Positions 42,943-51,241 of a stretch of 64,000 bases of DNA are shown in pieces. Source of the DNA: an uncultured Oscillatoriales cyanobacterium (GTDB lineage Bacteria; Cyanobacteriota; Cyanobacteriia; Cyanobacteriales; Microcoleaceae). Below the pieces are notes generated by a model. It was not told where the DNA came from. It saw only the letters and a program-made list of their open reading frames with translations, and did no database searches. Within the stretch, counting starts at the first letter, position 1; each line of letters begins with the position of its first letter. A program made the translations under genes and the position numbers. The stretch spans positions 1-64,000 of the forward strand of contig CAITND010000092.1 in the NCBI GenBank assembly GCA_903893625.1. The letters are read 5' to 3'.

Positions 42943-43343
42943 TGAATCCTTACTACACTCTAGTAGCCGATCGCGCTGCCCATTGTTGCGAATATTGTCA
43001 CGCTCCTGAAATCATATTTAACTTTCCTTTTGAGGTTGAACATATCCTTCCACTTTATCGAGGTGGTAATAATCAAATGTCAAACTTCGCATTAGCTTGT
43101 CGCTCTTGTAACCTCCGTAAAGGGACTAACATCAGTGGACTTGATTCTACCTCTAACACAGAAGTTTCCCTTTTTCACCCAAGACAAGATCGATGGGATG
43201 AACATTTTCAAGTGGAAACCGAGTCTGGTGCAATTGTCGGATTGACACCTACAGGTAGAGTAACAGTTGGAAGTTTGGAAATGAACTCTCCAGCACAGTT
43301 AATAGCGCGACAATTATGGATTCGTTTAGGTTTATTTCCCTAA
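42942..43343 (+). CDS. HNH endonuclease
   Basis: The 133-residue protein has the HNH metal-finger core: CEYCHAPEI, FEVEHILPLYRGGNNQMSNFALACRSCN and LRKG, so the two CxxC pairs and the His-Asn-His-type residues (EHILP...N...) are all seen. Such short HNH proteins resemble mobile-element or toxin nucleases. The ATG overlaps the stop of the partner gene. Both lie between two imperfect direct repeats, which suggests a mobile cassette. Confidence 0.88.
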   Translation: MNPYYTLVADRAAHCCEYCHAPEIIFNFPFEVEHILPLYRGGNNQMSNFALACRSCNLRKGTNISGLDSTSNTEVSLFHPRQDRWDEHFQVETESGAIVGLTPTGRVTVGSLEMNSPAQLIARQLWIRLGLFP

Positions 43344-43375
43344 TCAGCCTAATTTAGTTACTGTCGCAACTTATC

Positions 43376-43448
43376 GTTTAGCTTTTTTCTCAGACTCTTT
43401 AACTGCCTTCATTACCGCGTCTAGTGATTAATAACAAGAATGCGATCG
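43376..43448. repeat. Right copy of the 75-bp direct repeat
   Basis: It ends 51 bp before the next gene and matches the left copy (42382-42456) with scattered changes and two single-base gaps. Both end in GCGATCG sequence. The HIP1-type octamer GCGATCGC is just inside this copy. Confidence 0.8.
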
Positions 43449-43499
43449 CGTCTGATTCTACTATAATTAATACCAATTCTAACTTACTTTACTCCCAGC

Positions 43500-44021
43500 A
43501 TGAGCCAACCACCTGCTCTCGCCACTCTCCTGGCCCTGCTTCTGGCAATTAGAGATCCAGATGTCACCCTTAACGATGACGAGCAAGAGGAACTTTTTAC
43601 AATAGGAGAACAGCTTCAACCCAATCCTGAAATGAGGGACGAAACCCAAGCTAAGTTAATGTCTGTAATCCAATCAAACCCTAAATTAAATGAAAGTTTT
43701 ACCAAGTATCAAACAGCATTAATTAGTTTTCTAGCAACAGAAAATAGTCAAAATTTAGATTACTTGCCAACTTCAGAAGAAGTGATAGAAACACTCCAGG
43801 CTGGTAATGAAGCCAGCCAAAGAGAAAAGCGAGGCTTCAAACCTAAAAAATCACAGCAATCTCCAAGTCACACGATTATTAATTATCTTGTTGTCCCGAT
43901 TCTCAAAAGTGATAATCCGCCGGAAGTTAGCAAAAGTCTGTTTCAGCCTCTATTAGAAAAGTTGTCACTATTTTCTGCTGATTCAGATACTCAACCACCA
44001 ACATTACCTCCTCTGATATGA
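43500..44021 (+). CDS. Hypothetical protein, 173 residues, first gene of a two-gene unit
   Basis: I do not recognise it. It opens with a short hydrophobic helix (PPALATLLALLLAIRDP), then an acidic helical region (LNDDEQEELFTIGEQL), and closes with a Ser/Lys-rich segment and helix (NPPEVSKSLFQPLLEKLSLF). No signal peptide cleavage site is evident. The stop overlaps the next ATG by 4 bp, so the pair acts together. It is separated from the caspase-STAND gene only by the presumed HNH cassette, so the three could be one system. This is an inference from order. Confidence 0.7.
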   Translation: MSQPPALATLLALLLAIRDPDVTLNDDEQEELFTIGEQLQPNPEMRDETQAKLMSVIQSNPKLNESFTKYQTALISFLATENSQNLDYLPTSEEVIETLQAGNEASQREKRGFKPKKSQQSPSHTIINYLVVPILKSDNPPEVSKSLFQPLLEKLSLFSADSDTQPPTLPPLI

Positions 44022-45496
44022 CAGATCATCTGATTTACCCCACAATTGACCTCTATCTCTACGATTTGCGTCAGGGACTAGGGCAGGATTTGGCTACTCT
44101 GAAAAAGAATGAGCTAGTATTTTTAAATAAATTGCCTCCCTCCTTACAAAAGAAGATTAAAGCATCTCCCCCGCCTGAAAAAATGGAGTGGGAAACAGAA
44201 TTTGTACGGTTATTAACAGAAGAATGCGAATTTATAGAACCGCTCAACCTTCCGCCTGAATATGAAGGCTATTACTATCCGGTACAACTGAGTGATACTG
44301 ATGCGCTGATGGTTGACTGTTCGGTGAGCGATCGCAATTCTAATACTTCTATTCAAGAAATAAAAACGCTTAAAGAAATTATAGTTAATCAAGTTCTCAA
44401 AAATCAAGGGGGTAGGTTAGGGCAAACTTGGTTAATTAGTGGTCAACTCCCTTCAGATATTAAAATAGAATCAGATGATGTTGAAAAACTTGCTCAAAAA
44501 TGTTACAATTTGCTAGTAGGAAAAGAACCAGATTGTCAAGGAAAACCCCAAGGTGAGGGAAAGTTATTAGGAGGAAGATTCTTTGAATGGAATCCCCATA
44601 ATTTAAACGATACTCCTAGAAAAGCACCCTACAATTTAGAGCAAAATAATCCTCATGTAATTATTATATTATATCCTAATTTAGAGGCAATGGAAAACGC
44701 AGCAGAATTAATTGATCACTGGATGCAATTGTTTTGCCATCGCCATAAAATTCTTTGGGCTTATGTACAAAGTCGGTTGGTTAAACAAGAGTTAGACGCT
44801 GCATTTGTAAAGGTTCAAAGTTACATCAAAGAATTTAAAACTCAAGGATACGAAGGATTTAATCTGAGCGAACTTAGTCAAAAAGTCAATGATGCTGATA
44901 ATCTATTTTCTGATTATGCCATCAATCTCAGTTATTTAGAATTTCAGAGAAGTACGATTGAAGTTAATCTGGATAGCTACCGCCAACAGCTTAAAGAATT
45001 AGTTGCTAAGGTGTTTGAAAAAGACCAAGAATATGAAGTAAAATGCTTAGAGAAGTTTCATTCCGACGCTCGAAATAAATACTTAAAACAAGTTAGTAAA
45101 GACTACGAAAATCTGAGTGCAGGGGTAAAAATGCTAGAAGTTGCAGTCAACTTAATTCGAGTTAACTTGGAAGTCAGAGAAGCAAAGAGCGATCGCAGAT
45201 TTCAAAATACACTGGGTATTGTCGGTGCGGGTTTAGCTGCGGCTTCTGTAACGGCTTCAATTTCTGGACAATTCCCCTATGTTGTTGAACCTGCTACTAT
45301 TATCAAGTCAGGGGAAGTAAAAGCGACTGTAGAGCAGAATTTAGGGCAAGTTTTGAGGAGTTTGACAATTCCAGAATCTTGGTTAATGCCCTCTATTTCA
45401 CTGTTTTTGAGCCTGATAACAGGCTTGACCGTAGCGGCGTTAACGGGGTTAGTTATCTGGTTGCTAGGATTAGGGAATCATGGTAAGAAGAGATAA
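44018..45496 (+). CDS. Membrane protein with long coiled coil and two C-terminal helices
   Basis: The 492-residue protein has a soluble N-terminal part (1-235) without known motif, a helical coiled-coil region (about 240-395: LDAAFVKVQSYIKEF, YEVKCLEKFHSDARNKYLKQ), then two hydrophobic helices (about 398-418, FQNTLGIVGAGLAAASV; about 457-486, WLMPSISLFLSLITGL). This layout recalls CorA-type proteins or pore-forming effectors with a regulated stalk. It is co-translated with the 173-residue gene. As partner of a caspase-STAND protein it would be a membrane effector, which is a guess. It ends shortly before nadE. Confidence 0.72.
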   Translation: MTDHLIYPTIDLYLYDLRQGLGQDLATLKKNELVFLNKLPPSLQKKIKASPPPEKMEWETEFVRLLTEECEFIEPLNLPPEYEGYYYPVQLSDTDALMVDCSVSDRNSNTSIQEIKTLKEIIVNQVLKNQGGRLGQTWLISGQLPSDIKIESDDVEKLAQKCYNLLVGKEPDCQGKPQGEGKLLGGRFFEWNPHNLNDTPRKAPYNLEQNNPHVIIILYPNLEAMENAAELIDHWMQLFCHRHKILWAYVQSRLVKQELDAAFVKVQSYIKEFKTQGYEGFNLSELSQKVNDADNLFSDYAINLSYLEFQRSTIEVNLDSYRQQLKELVAKVFEKDQEYEVKCLEKFHSDARNKYLKQVSKDYENLSAGVKMLEVAVNLIRVNLEVREAKSDRRFQNTLGIVGAGLAAASVTASISGQFPYVVEPATIIKSGEVKATVEQNLGQVLRSLTIPESWLMPSISLFLSLITGLTVAALTGLVIWLLGLGNHGKKR

Positions 45497-45537
45497 GCTA
45501 TTAAGCACTTATAGCAATAGGCAATTGAAATTTGACT

Positions 45538-47277
45538 ATGAAAATTGCGATCGCTCAACTTAACCCCACCGTTGGAGATTTAACGGTCAACGCTCAACGG
45601 ATATTAGATGCAGCAGAAAAAGCGTTTGAAGCGGGATGTAATCTGTTATTAACAACAGAATTATCTTTAACGGGATATCCTCCTAGAGATTTATTAATTC
45701 GTCCGAGTTTTATTGAGGCGACAACGGAAAAATTACAGCAATTAGCAATAGAATTACCGCCAGAAATAGCGGTTTTAGTGGGAACAGTTCAACGAAATTT
45801 AGACTATCAAAAAAATGGGGGAAACCCGATTTTTAACAGTGCTGCGTTATTAGAAAAGGGTGAAATTAAACAGTATTTTCAGAAACGATTATTACCAACC
45901 TATGATGTTTTTGATGAAGATCGATATTTTGAACCGGGGTTAGAAAGTCATTTTTTTGTTTTAGAAGAAACTATTAAAGTTGGGGTGACAATTTGTGAGG
46001 ATTTATGGAATGATGAACAGTTCTGGGGTAAACGGAATTATCCTTGTAATCCTTTCCAAGATCTCGCTAATCTGAATGTAGATTTAGTGGTTAATTTATC
46101 CGCTTCTCCCTATCAAGTCGGCAAGCAAAAATTCAGACAATCTCTGATTAGTTATAGTGCTAAACGCTATAATACTCCAATTTTGTATGCAAATCAAGTC
46201 GGGGGAAATGATGATTTAATTTTTGATGGGTGTAGTTTTGCATTTAATAAAAATGGCGATAAAATATTAAGTTTGAAACCCTTTGATACAGATTTTGAGA
46301 TTATAGAATTTGATCCAAATACACAAGATTTAATCGCTGTTTTGGTTGATAATACCCCCCCTAGCCCCCCCAGGGTAATGGGGGGGACTGGAAGTGGTCT
46401 TAGGCAAAATCAGGAAATAAACTTAATTGAAAGTGAAGATCAAGAAATTTGGTTAGCGTTAGTTTTGGGGGTGAAAGATTATGTGCGAAAATGTGGATTT
46501 TCTCAAGTTATTTTAGGCTTAAGTGGGGGAATAGATTCGGCTTTAGTGGCAGCGATCGCAACGGAAGCATTAGGGAAAGAAAACGTTTTAGGGATATTAA
46601 TGCCATCTCCCTATAGTTCGGATCATTCGATTCAAGATGCTTTAGAATTAGCGAATAATTTAGGCATTAAAACCCAAACTTTACCCATTGGGGATTTAAT
46701 GCAAACCTTTGATCAAACCCTAGAACCTATGTTTGCAGAAACCTCCTTTGGATTAGCAGAAGAAAACCTGCAATCTCGCATCCGAGGAACCTTATTAATG
46801 GCGGTTTCTAATAAATTCGGACATTTATTATTAACCACCGGGAATAAATCGGAAATGGCGGTGGGATATTGTACCTTATATGGCGATATGAATGGGGGAT
46901 TAGCGGTGATTGCAGATGTACCTAAAACCCGTGTTTATTCCTTATGTTCTTGGTTAAATCAATATCATGGAAAAGAAATAATTCCCCATCATGTATTAGT
47001 AAAGCCACCCAGTGCAGAACTCAAACCGGGACAGGTGGATCAAGATTCTTTACCCCCTTATGAAATTTTAGATGATATTTTATATCGTTTAATAGAAAAA
47101 CATCAATCTTGCGATGAAATTGTAGCAGCCGGACAGGTCGAAACTGTCGTTAAAAAAGTAATTCAATTAGTGATGATTGCTGAATTTAAACGCCGTCAAG
47201 CCGCACCGGGATTAAAAATTAGCGATCGCGCTTTTGGAACAGGTTGGAGAATGCCAATTGCTAAAATATTGAGTTAA
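45538..47277 (+). CDS. nadE: Glutamine-dependent NAD+ synthetase
   Basis: NadE converts nicotinate adenine dinucleotide to NAD+. I start at the ATG at 45538 (MKIAIAQLNPTVGD), two codons after an in-frame TTG. The 579-residue protein has an N-terminal nitrilase-like glutaminase (Glu in TTELSLTGYPPRD, Lys in FQKRLLPTYDVFDE, Cys in TICEDLWND) and a C-terminal synthetase with the P-loop LGLSGGIDSALV near residue 328. A Pro/Gly-rich linker at about 273-285 contains a repeat (see 46355-46386) in frame. Length is otherwise standard, so the gene is probably functional. Confidence 0.94.
   Translation: MKIAIAQLNPTVGDLTVNAQRILDAAEKAFEAGCNLLLTTELSLTGYPPRDLLIRPSFIEATTEKLQQLAIELPPEIAVLVGTVQRNLDYQKNGGNPIFNSAALLEKGEIKQYFQKRLLPTYDVFDEDRYFEPGLESHFFVLEETIKVGVTICEDLWNDEQFWGKRNYPCNPFQDLANLNVDLVVNLSASPYQVGKQKFRQSLISYSAKRYNTPILYANQVGGNDDLIFDGCSFAFNKNGDKILSLKPFDTDFEIIEFDPNTQDLIAVLVDNTPPSPPRVMGGTGSGLRQNQEINLIESEDQEIWLALVLGVKDYVRKCGFSQVILGLSGGIDSALVAAIATEALGKENVLGILMPSPYSSDHSIQDALELANNLGIKTQTLPIGDLMQTFDQTLEPMFAETSFGLAEENLQSRIRGTLLMAVSNKFGHLLLTTGNKSEMAVGYCTLYGDMNGGLAVIADVPKTRVYSLCSWLNQYHGKEIIPHHVLVKPPSAELKPGQVDQDSLPPYEILDDILYRLIEKHQSCDEIVAAGQVETVVKKVIQLVMIAEFKRRQAAPGLKISDRAFGTGWRMPIAKILS
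46355..46386. repeat. C-run/G-run repeat inserted in frame in nadE
   Basis: CCCCCCTAGCCCCCCAGGG followed by TAATGGGGGG reads as PPSPPRVMGG in the nadE frame. It falls in the loop between the glutaminase and synthetase domains. The sequence could form a hairpin of C against G runs. Its length keeps the frame open. Confidence 0.7.
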
Positions 47278-47324
47278 TCCTAATAATTTTTATCCCTAAT
47301 TATGTCTAGTAGTAACCTTTGAGT

Positions 47325-48431
47325 TTACTTAACAACAAATATAACATCTGTATAGCTTTTATATTGTTGGTTATTAAATGACCAGTCAAGTTTGAGTTGT
47401 TCCAAATCAAAGAACTGATTATTAAGATAATTATCAATCTCGGATTTTAATAGTTGATAATCTCTCTTGATTTTCCAACTATTTTCAAGATGATTGAGAT
47501 CAATAACTATTAAGAATAGCCGATTACTAGCATCAAATCTTTGAGTACCTTGTTGTTCATATAACCATTTAAGAAGGTTTCGAGGTTGTTGTATGGTTTC
47601 GGTAATAATTTCACGTCTTGTTGAAATAAATTGATGGTAAAAATCTTGTACTTTTGTTTGTGAATTTTCTGAAAAAGCAGCAATTAAATCTAATAATAGA
47701 TCCTGATCGCTTCTATTTTTATCAAAAGGAATTTCAAAGGAATTAGCTGCTTTTTTTAATTCAGACACTTCTTTAACTGTTAACCCTCTCTGTTTTCTTT
47801 TTTTCTCCATGAATCCTATAGGAAAATAGGTCATTTTGAGATCAAAAGGAACTTGATCTATAAAAAAATCTACTTGCTTGATTTTACCAATGGTTGGTAA
47901 GACACGAGGATGATCTTTAAAAATATCTTCGATAATAATAGATGTCCAGTTATTATACCATGAACAAAGAATAAAACCTTTTAAACTATTTAATATTTCG
48001 TTTTCAATCTTTTCAACTAAGGAATCATAGTTATTTATTTTTTTAATATAATTATTGACTAAGTGTTTATTAATATCATTTTGATGAATACCGCCCCAAT
48101 CAAAGACTCGCAACTTATAAAGTTCTGCCAAAATTTGATTCTCGCAATTTTTTCTTTTTATTCGTTCTTTAGCATAAATTTCATGGATAGTCTGCTCAAT
48201 AATAGAATCAGGAATTTGAGACTGAAAAGCTGTTTTCAACAGTTCTTTTATTGGCAATTTATCTACAAAAATTTTACTTTTTTCCAATAAATAAATTAAA
48301 TATTCTTTTCGAGCTAGAGAGCGAAGCTTGAGAAAGTATAAACCATCCTCAGAGTTTGTTAATTCGTAAAATTTACCCTGATTATATAAATATTCAAGAT
48401 GAGAAAAAGTATGTAAGTCATTCTTGAACAT
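47325..48431 (-). CDS. Putative type II restriction endonuclease
   Basis: The 368-residue protein is helical at the N-terminus, then has a nuclease-like core near residue 187: VDFFIDQVPFDLKM gives Asp188, Asp197 and Lys199 in a D-x(8)-DxK arrangement of the PD-(D/E)XK type. No close family is recognised. The gene follows a DNA methyltransferase by 24 bp on the same strand, which is the usual place for the matching endonuclease. The region is AT-rich compared with nadE, a mark of transfer. The assignment rests on context and a short motif. Confidence 0.6.
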   Translation of the reverse strand: MFKNDLHTFSHLEYLYNQGKFYELTNSEDGLYFLKLRSLARKEYLIYLLEKSKIFVDKLPIKELLKTAFQSQIPDSIIEQTIHEIYAKERIKRKNCENQILAELYKLRVFDWGGIHQNDINKHLVNNYIKKINNYDSLVEKIENEILNSLKGFILCSWYNNWTSIIIEDIFKDHPRVLPTIGKIKQVDFFIDQVPFDLKMTYFPIGFMEKKRKQRGLTVKEVSELKKAANSFEIPFDKNRSDQDLLLDLIAAFSENSQTKVQDFYHQFISTRREIITETIQQPRNLLKWLYEQQGTQRFDASNRLFLIVIDLNHLENSWKIKRDYQLLKSEIDNYLNNQFFDLEQLKLDWSFNNQQYKSYTDVIFVVK

Positions 48432-48455
48432 GATGAATACCTCAATATAGAAAAA

Positions 48456-49961
48456 TTAGTTACGTTTTAAAAAATATTCAGGAAATTCTACCGACCATTC
48501 AGGAATTTCAAATAGAGGCTTTAATTTTTCTAAATCATTAATACCTGGTTTTTGATAAATCAAAATAAAATCACTTTTTAAACTTCCTTCCCTATTATCT
48601 TGTATGACTGATTGGGCTGAGTAATTCATGGGAAAATATCCTATAAATTTAAGGTTTTGTAAAGAGATAAAATTTTGCTTTAAAAATTTCCAGCTATGTT
48701 TATTTTTAGCATTAAAGAATAAAGCAAGTATACCGCCAGGTTTTAAAATACGATTAGCTGTTTTCAAAAAATCACTCATATTATTGGTATAATTCTCTTG
48801 ATTTTTATTTCTATTCTTTGCATTAGAAATTACAATTTCTTCAGTAAAATCAGGAATTTGACCTAATAACGAATTCCACATTTCGCTCAATTCTAAATAA
48901 GGAATTCTATCACCATGAGGAGGATCAGTGATAATTAAAGAGACAACATCATCAGGACATTCTTTTAAAATCGTAAGATTATTACCAAGAATCAAAGCCG
49001 ATTGAGCATTATGATTAATAACAGGTTCTAGCTCTTTAGAAATTAAGTATACTTCTTTTTCTTGGTTATCAAGAACACTTTTGATTAAATTATTGACTTT
49101 GTTTTCAAAACAATTCCAGACATTAATCTCAAAATGAAGCTTAGGTCGCCAATATCCCACTACCCAACTTCCTACTTCTATTTTATTTGCTATTTGATTC
49201 TGAGTTTTACCTCGGTTTGTGATAGCAAAAACCATTTTTGACATTTGGCCAGAAGCAGCTGTTAATGAAAGTAATAAAGGTTTTTGAATATCTTGAGGTA
49301 AATGATAAATTTCTTCTATTAAAAAATCGATATTATAAAGAGCACGTCCAGTAAATAGATCATTTAAGGTTAAAAAATTAGTGGTATTAATTCGACTATT
49401 ATCAAAAAGCTGAATTTGACGCAAATTTTGAGCTTTATAATTTTCATATTTATCAATTAACCTATAGTCATAAGCTGTAGGTTTTCTTTCTTCACGAGCT
49501 TTTTTTGAACTTGATACATTCCAAGTAGAAATTAATTGTTCTTCATCCCATAGATAGTGACTTGCTATTTTAGCATCTTCTAAAACATAAGTTTTATATA
49601 TTTTAGTTTTAATTTTTTCGTCTAAATTATTTATAGCTTCTTGAAGTTGAACAGAACAAGGAAGATTAACCATAAGATTTGATAGTTCAATAGCAATGGG
49701 ATTAATATCAATTCCGATAAACCTTCTTTTTCTTAAAAGTGCTTCCCTTGCAACTAAACCTGAACCCAAAAAAGGATCAAGAATGAGATCATTTTTATGG
49801 GTTAAAGCGTCAATCAAAAATGATAAACACTCAATTGGTTTTTTCCCCCAGTATTTGTGAAACCTTGCTAATCCTTTATAACCTTTAGGATATTTTAAAT
49901 TGTTGTAATTAATGGAATTCAGACTCTGATTAAATAAGTTGAGTTGATAGTAATTCTCCAT
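48456..49961 (-). CDS. DNA methyltransferase of a restriction-modification system
   Basis: The 501-residue enzyme has a SAM motif DPFLGSGLVAREALLRKRRFIGIDINP near residue 62 and motif IV TDPPHGD at about 345-351. The order (motif I before motif IV) and the FHKYWGKKP segment near residue 34 suggest an N4-cytosine or N6-adenine methylase with an extended insertion. The usual Tyr or Phe of (D/S)PP(Y/F) is His here, which is unusual and might affect activity. It is followed by the putative endonuclease. Base composition is low in GC. Confidence 0.8.
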   Translation of the reverse strand: MENYYQLNLFNQSLNSINYNNLKYPKGYKGLARFHKYWGKKPIECLSFLIDALTHKNDLILDPFLGSGLVAREALLRKRRFIGIDINPIAIELSNLMVNLPCSVQLQEAINNLDEKIKTKIYKTYVLEDAKIASHYLWDEEQLISTWNVSSSKKAREERKPTAYDYRLIDKYENYKAQNLRQIQLFDNSRINTTNFLTLNDLFTGRALYNIDFLIEEIYHLPQDIQKPLLLSLTAASGQMSKMVFAITNRGKTQNQIANKIEVGSWVVGYWRPKLHFEINVWNCFENKVNNLIKSVLDNQEKEVYLISKELEPVINHNAQSALILGNNLTILKECPDDVVSLIITDPPHGDRIPYLELSEMWNSLLGQIPDFTEEIVISNAKNRNKNQENYTNNMSDFLKTANRILKPGGILALFFNAKNKHSWKFLKQNFISLQNLKFIGYFPMNYSAQSVIQDNREGSLKSDFILIYQKPGINDLEKLKPLFEIPEWSVEFPEYFLKRN

Positions 49962-50019
49962 TTTTTATTGAATCCTAATTTATTTAATAAAGTAGTTTTT
50001 TCGTTACCTATTACAATTA

Positions 50020-51201
50020 TTATAACGGTTCAATTTCAATATAAACGCCTGTTTCCTTAGCATCAGGATCAAATTCAACACTTAACTGCGGTAAACAACT
50101 TAAACGGTCATCAATTAAGACTCCTGCACCATTTAAAGTTAAGGCATCTAAACAAGCGCCTGCTAAATTATCAATATCAGAATTAGTGCGATGATTGCCT
50201 AATAATCGAATCACAATTGCTGCTTTTCGTAGGGGAAATTTATGGGTAATATTTTGTTCTGAAATTTGCCGATAAATTTCTACTTCGGCATGATTTCGCC
50301 AAGCGCGATAACGAGGAGGTAAATAGGTTCCATTGCTAGTGACTCTAGGACGTGCTTTAGGAACTACAACCCCAGGAATCATTAATTTAATCAATTCTGA
50401 GGTTTTTTTAGCAGGTTTTGGGAGGTCAACCGGAGGAGGTTCAGGAGGGTTAATAGAAGTAAATTCAACATCAATAATCGATTCTTTAGGATTAATTGTA
50501 ATTCGAGTGACGGGAGATTCTAATACTTCTAGTTTTTCTTGAATTGGAGAATTTTTTAGAGGGGAAGATTCAGCAGAAATCTCGGAATCAGACGGTGTTA
50601 AAATCATCTCAAACCCCGGTAGAGACGTGCCATAACGCGTCTCTACATTTGGTAAAGGGTCTGGGTTTTGAGGTGCAATTTGAGGTAATTTAGGGGAAAC
50701 TATTTTAACCTCATCCGTTGCATAATCTGGTAAAATAGGCTTAACGGGAATAATCGGAAAAACAAGGGTTTTTGCTGGCTTAGGATTAGAATCAATTGCT
50801 GAGGAAAAAACACCTGGATTTACCCCTGGCATTTTTTTTGCAATTTGCATATACATGGCGGCAGTTTGTTGGGAAAATGTAAAATGTTCGTTAAACCAAA
50901 CTTGCCAATTTTCAGCAGATAATTGAGCTTGAACGTGCAGTAACCATTCTCCAGCATTTCGCGCATGAATCAAGGCGGTTTTGGGAGACTCTAAACACTG
51001 TTGGTGTTCCTGATTAATGCGTTCTGCAAAATCATCCAAAGTGGGGAGAGGTGACTTAGAATCGCTTAGGACTTGCAAATAGGTTGACAGCATTAAATAA
51101 AAGTTTTGAATTTCAACGGGAAGTCGGTGGAAATTTGCCCCCATCCAAGACAAAAAAGGGGGAGTTACAGCGTTGGAATGGGGGTAAGATTGTTGATTCA
51201 C
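50020..51201 (-). CDS. RusA-like resolvase fused to a DUF3102-like domain
   Basis: The 393-residue protein joins two phage-type modules. Residues about 20-125 (FAERINQEHQQCLESPKTALIHARNAGEWLLH, then NEHFTFSQQTAAMYMQIAKKMP) resemble DUF3102. The C-terminal 120 residues are a RusA Holliday-junction nuclease: GVVVPKARPRVTSNG, then NSDIDNLAGACLDALTLNGAGVLIDDRL, with its acidic metal-binding residues intact. A disordered linker of about 130 residues (about 140-260) carries a 28-bp repeat in frame. A free RusA is about 120 residues. The role may be recombination in a phage-related setting, but no phage genes surround it. Confidence 0.8.
   Translation of the reverse strand: MNQQSYPHSNAVTPPFLSWMGANFHRLPVEIQNFYLMLSTYLQVLSDSKSPLPTLDDFAERINQEHQQCLESPKTALIHARNAGEWLLHVQAQLSAENWQVWFNEHFTFSQQTAAMYMQIAKKMPGVNPGVFSSAIDSNPKPAKTLVFPIIPVKPILPDYATDEVKIVSPKLPQIAPQNPDPLPNVETRYGTSLPGFEMILTPSDSEISAESSPLKNSPIQEKLEVLESPVTRITINPKESIIDVEFTSINPPEPPPVDLPKPAKKTSELIKLMIPGVVVPKARPRVTSNGTYLPPRYRAWRNHAEVEIYRQISEQNITHKFPLRKAAIVIRLLGNHRTNSDIDNLAGACLDALTLNGAGVLIDDRLSCLPQLSVEFDPDAKETGVYIEIEPL
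50619..50646. repeat. 28-bp GTAGAGAC...GTCTCTAC repeat in the RusA-like gene
   Basis: This copy pairs with itself (GTAGAGACG with CGTCTCTAC) and is the same family as 30181-30208. On the minus strand it reads V-E-T-R-Y-G-T-S-L within the linker. The reading frame is preserved. Confidence 0.75.
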
Positions 51202-51241
51202 CGACGGGATATTAAGATAAGGATTAATTCAAGAAATTGAG

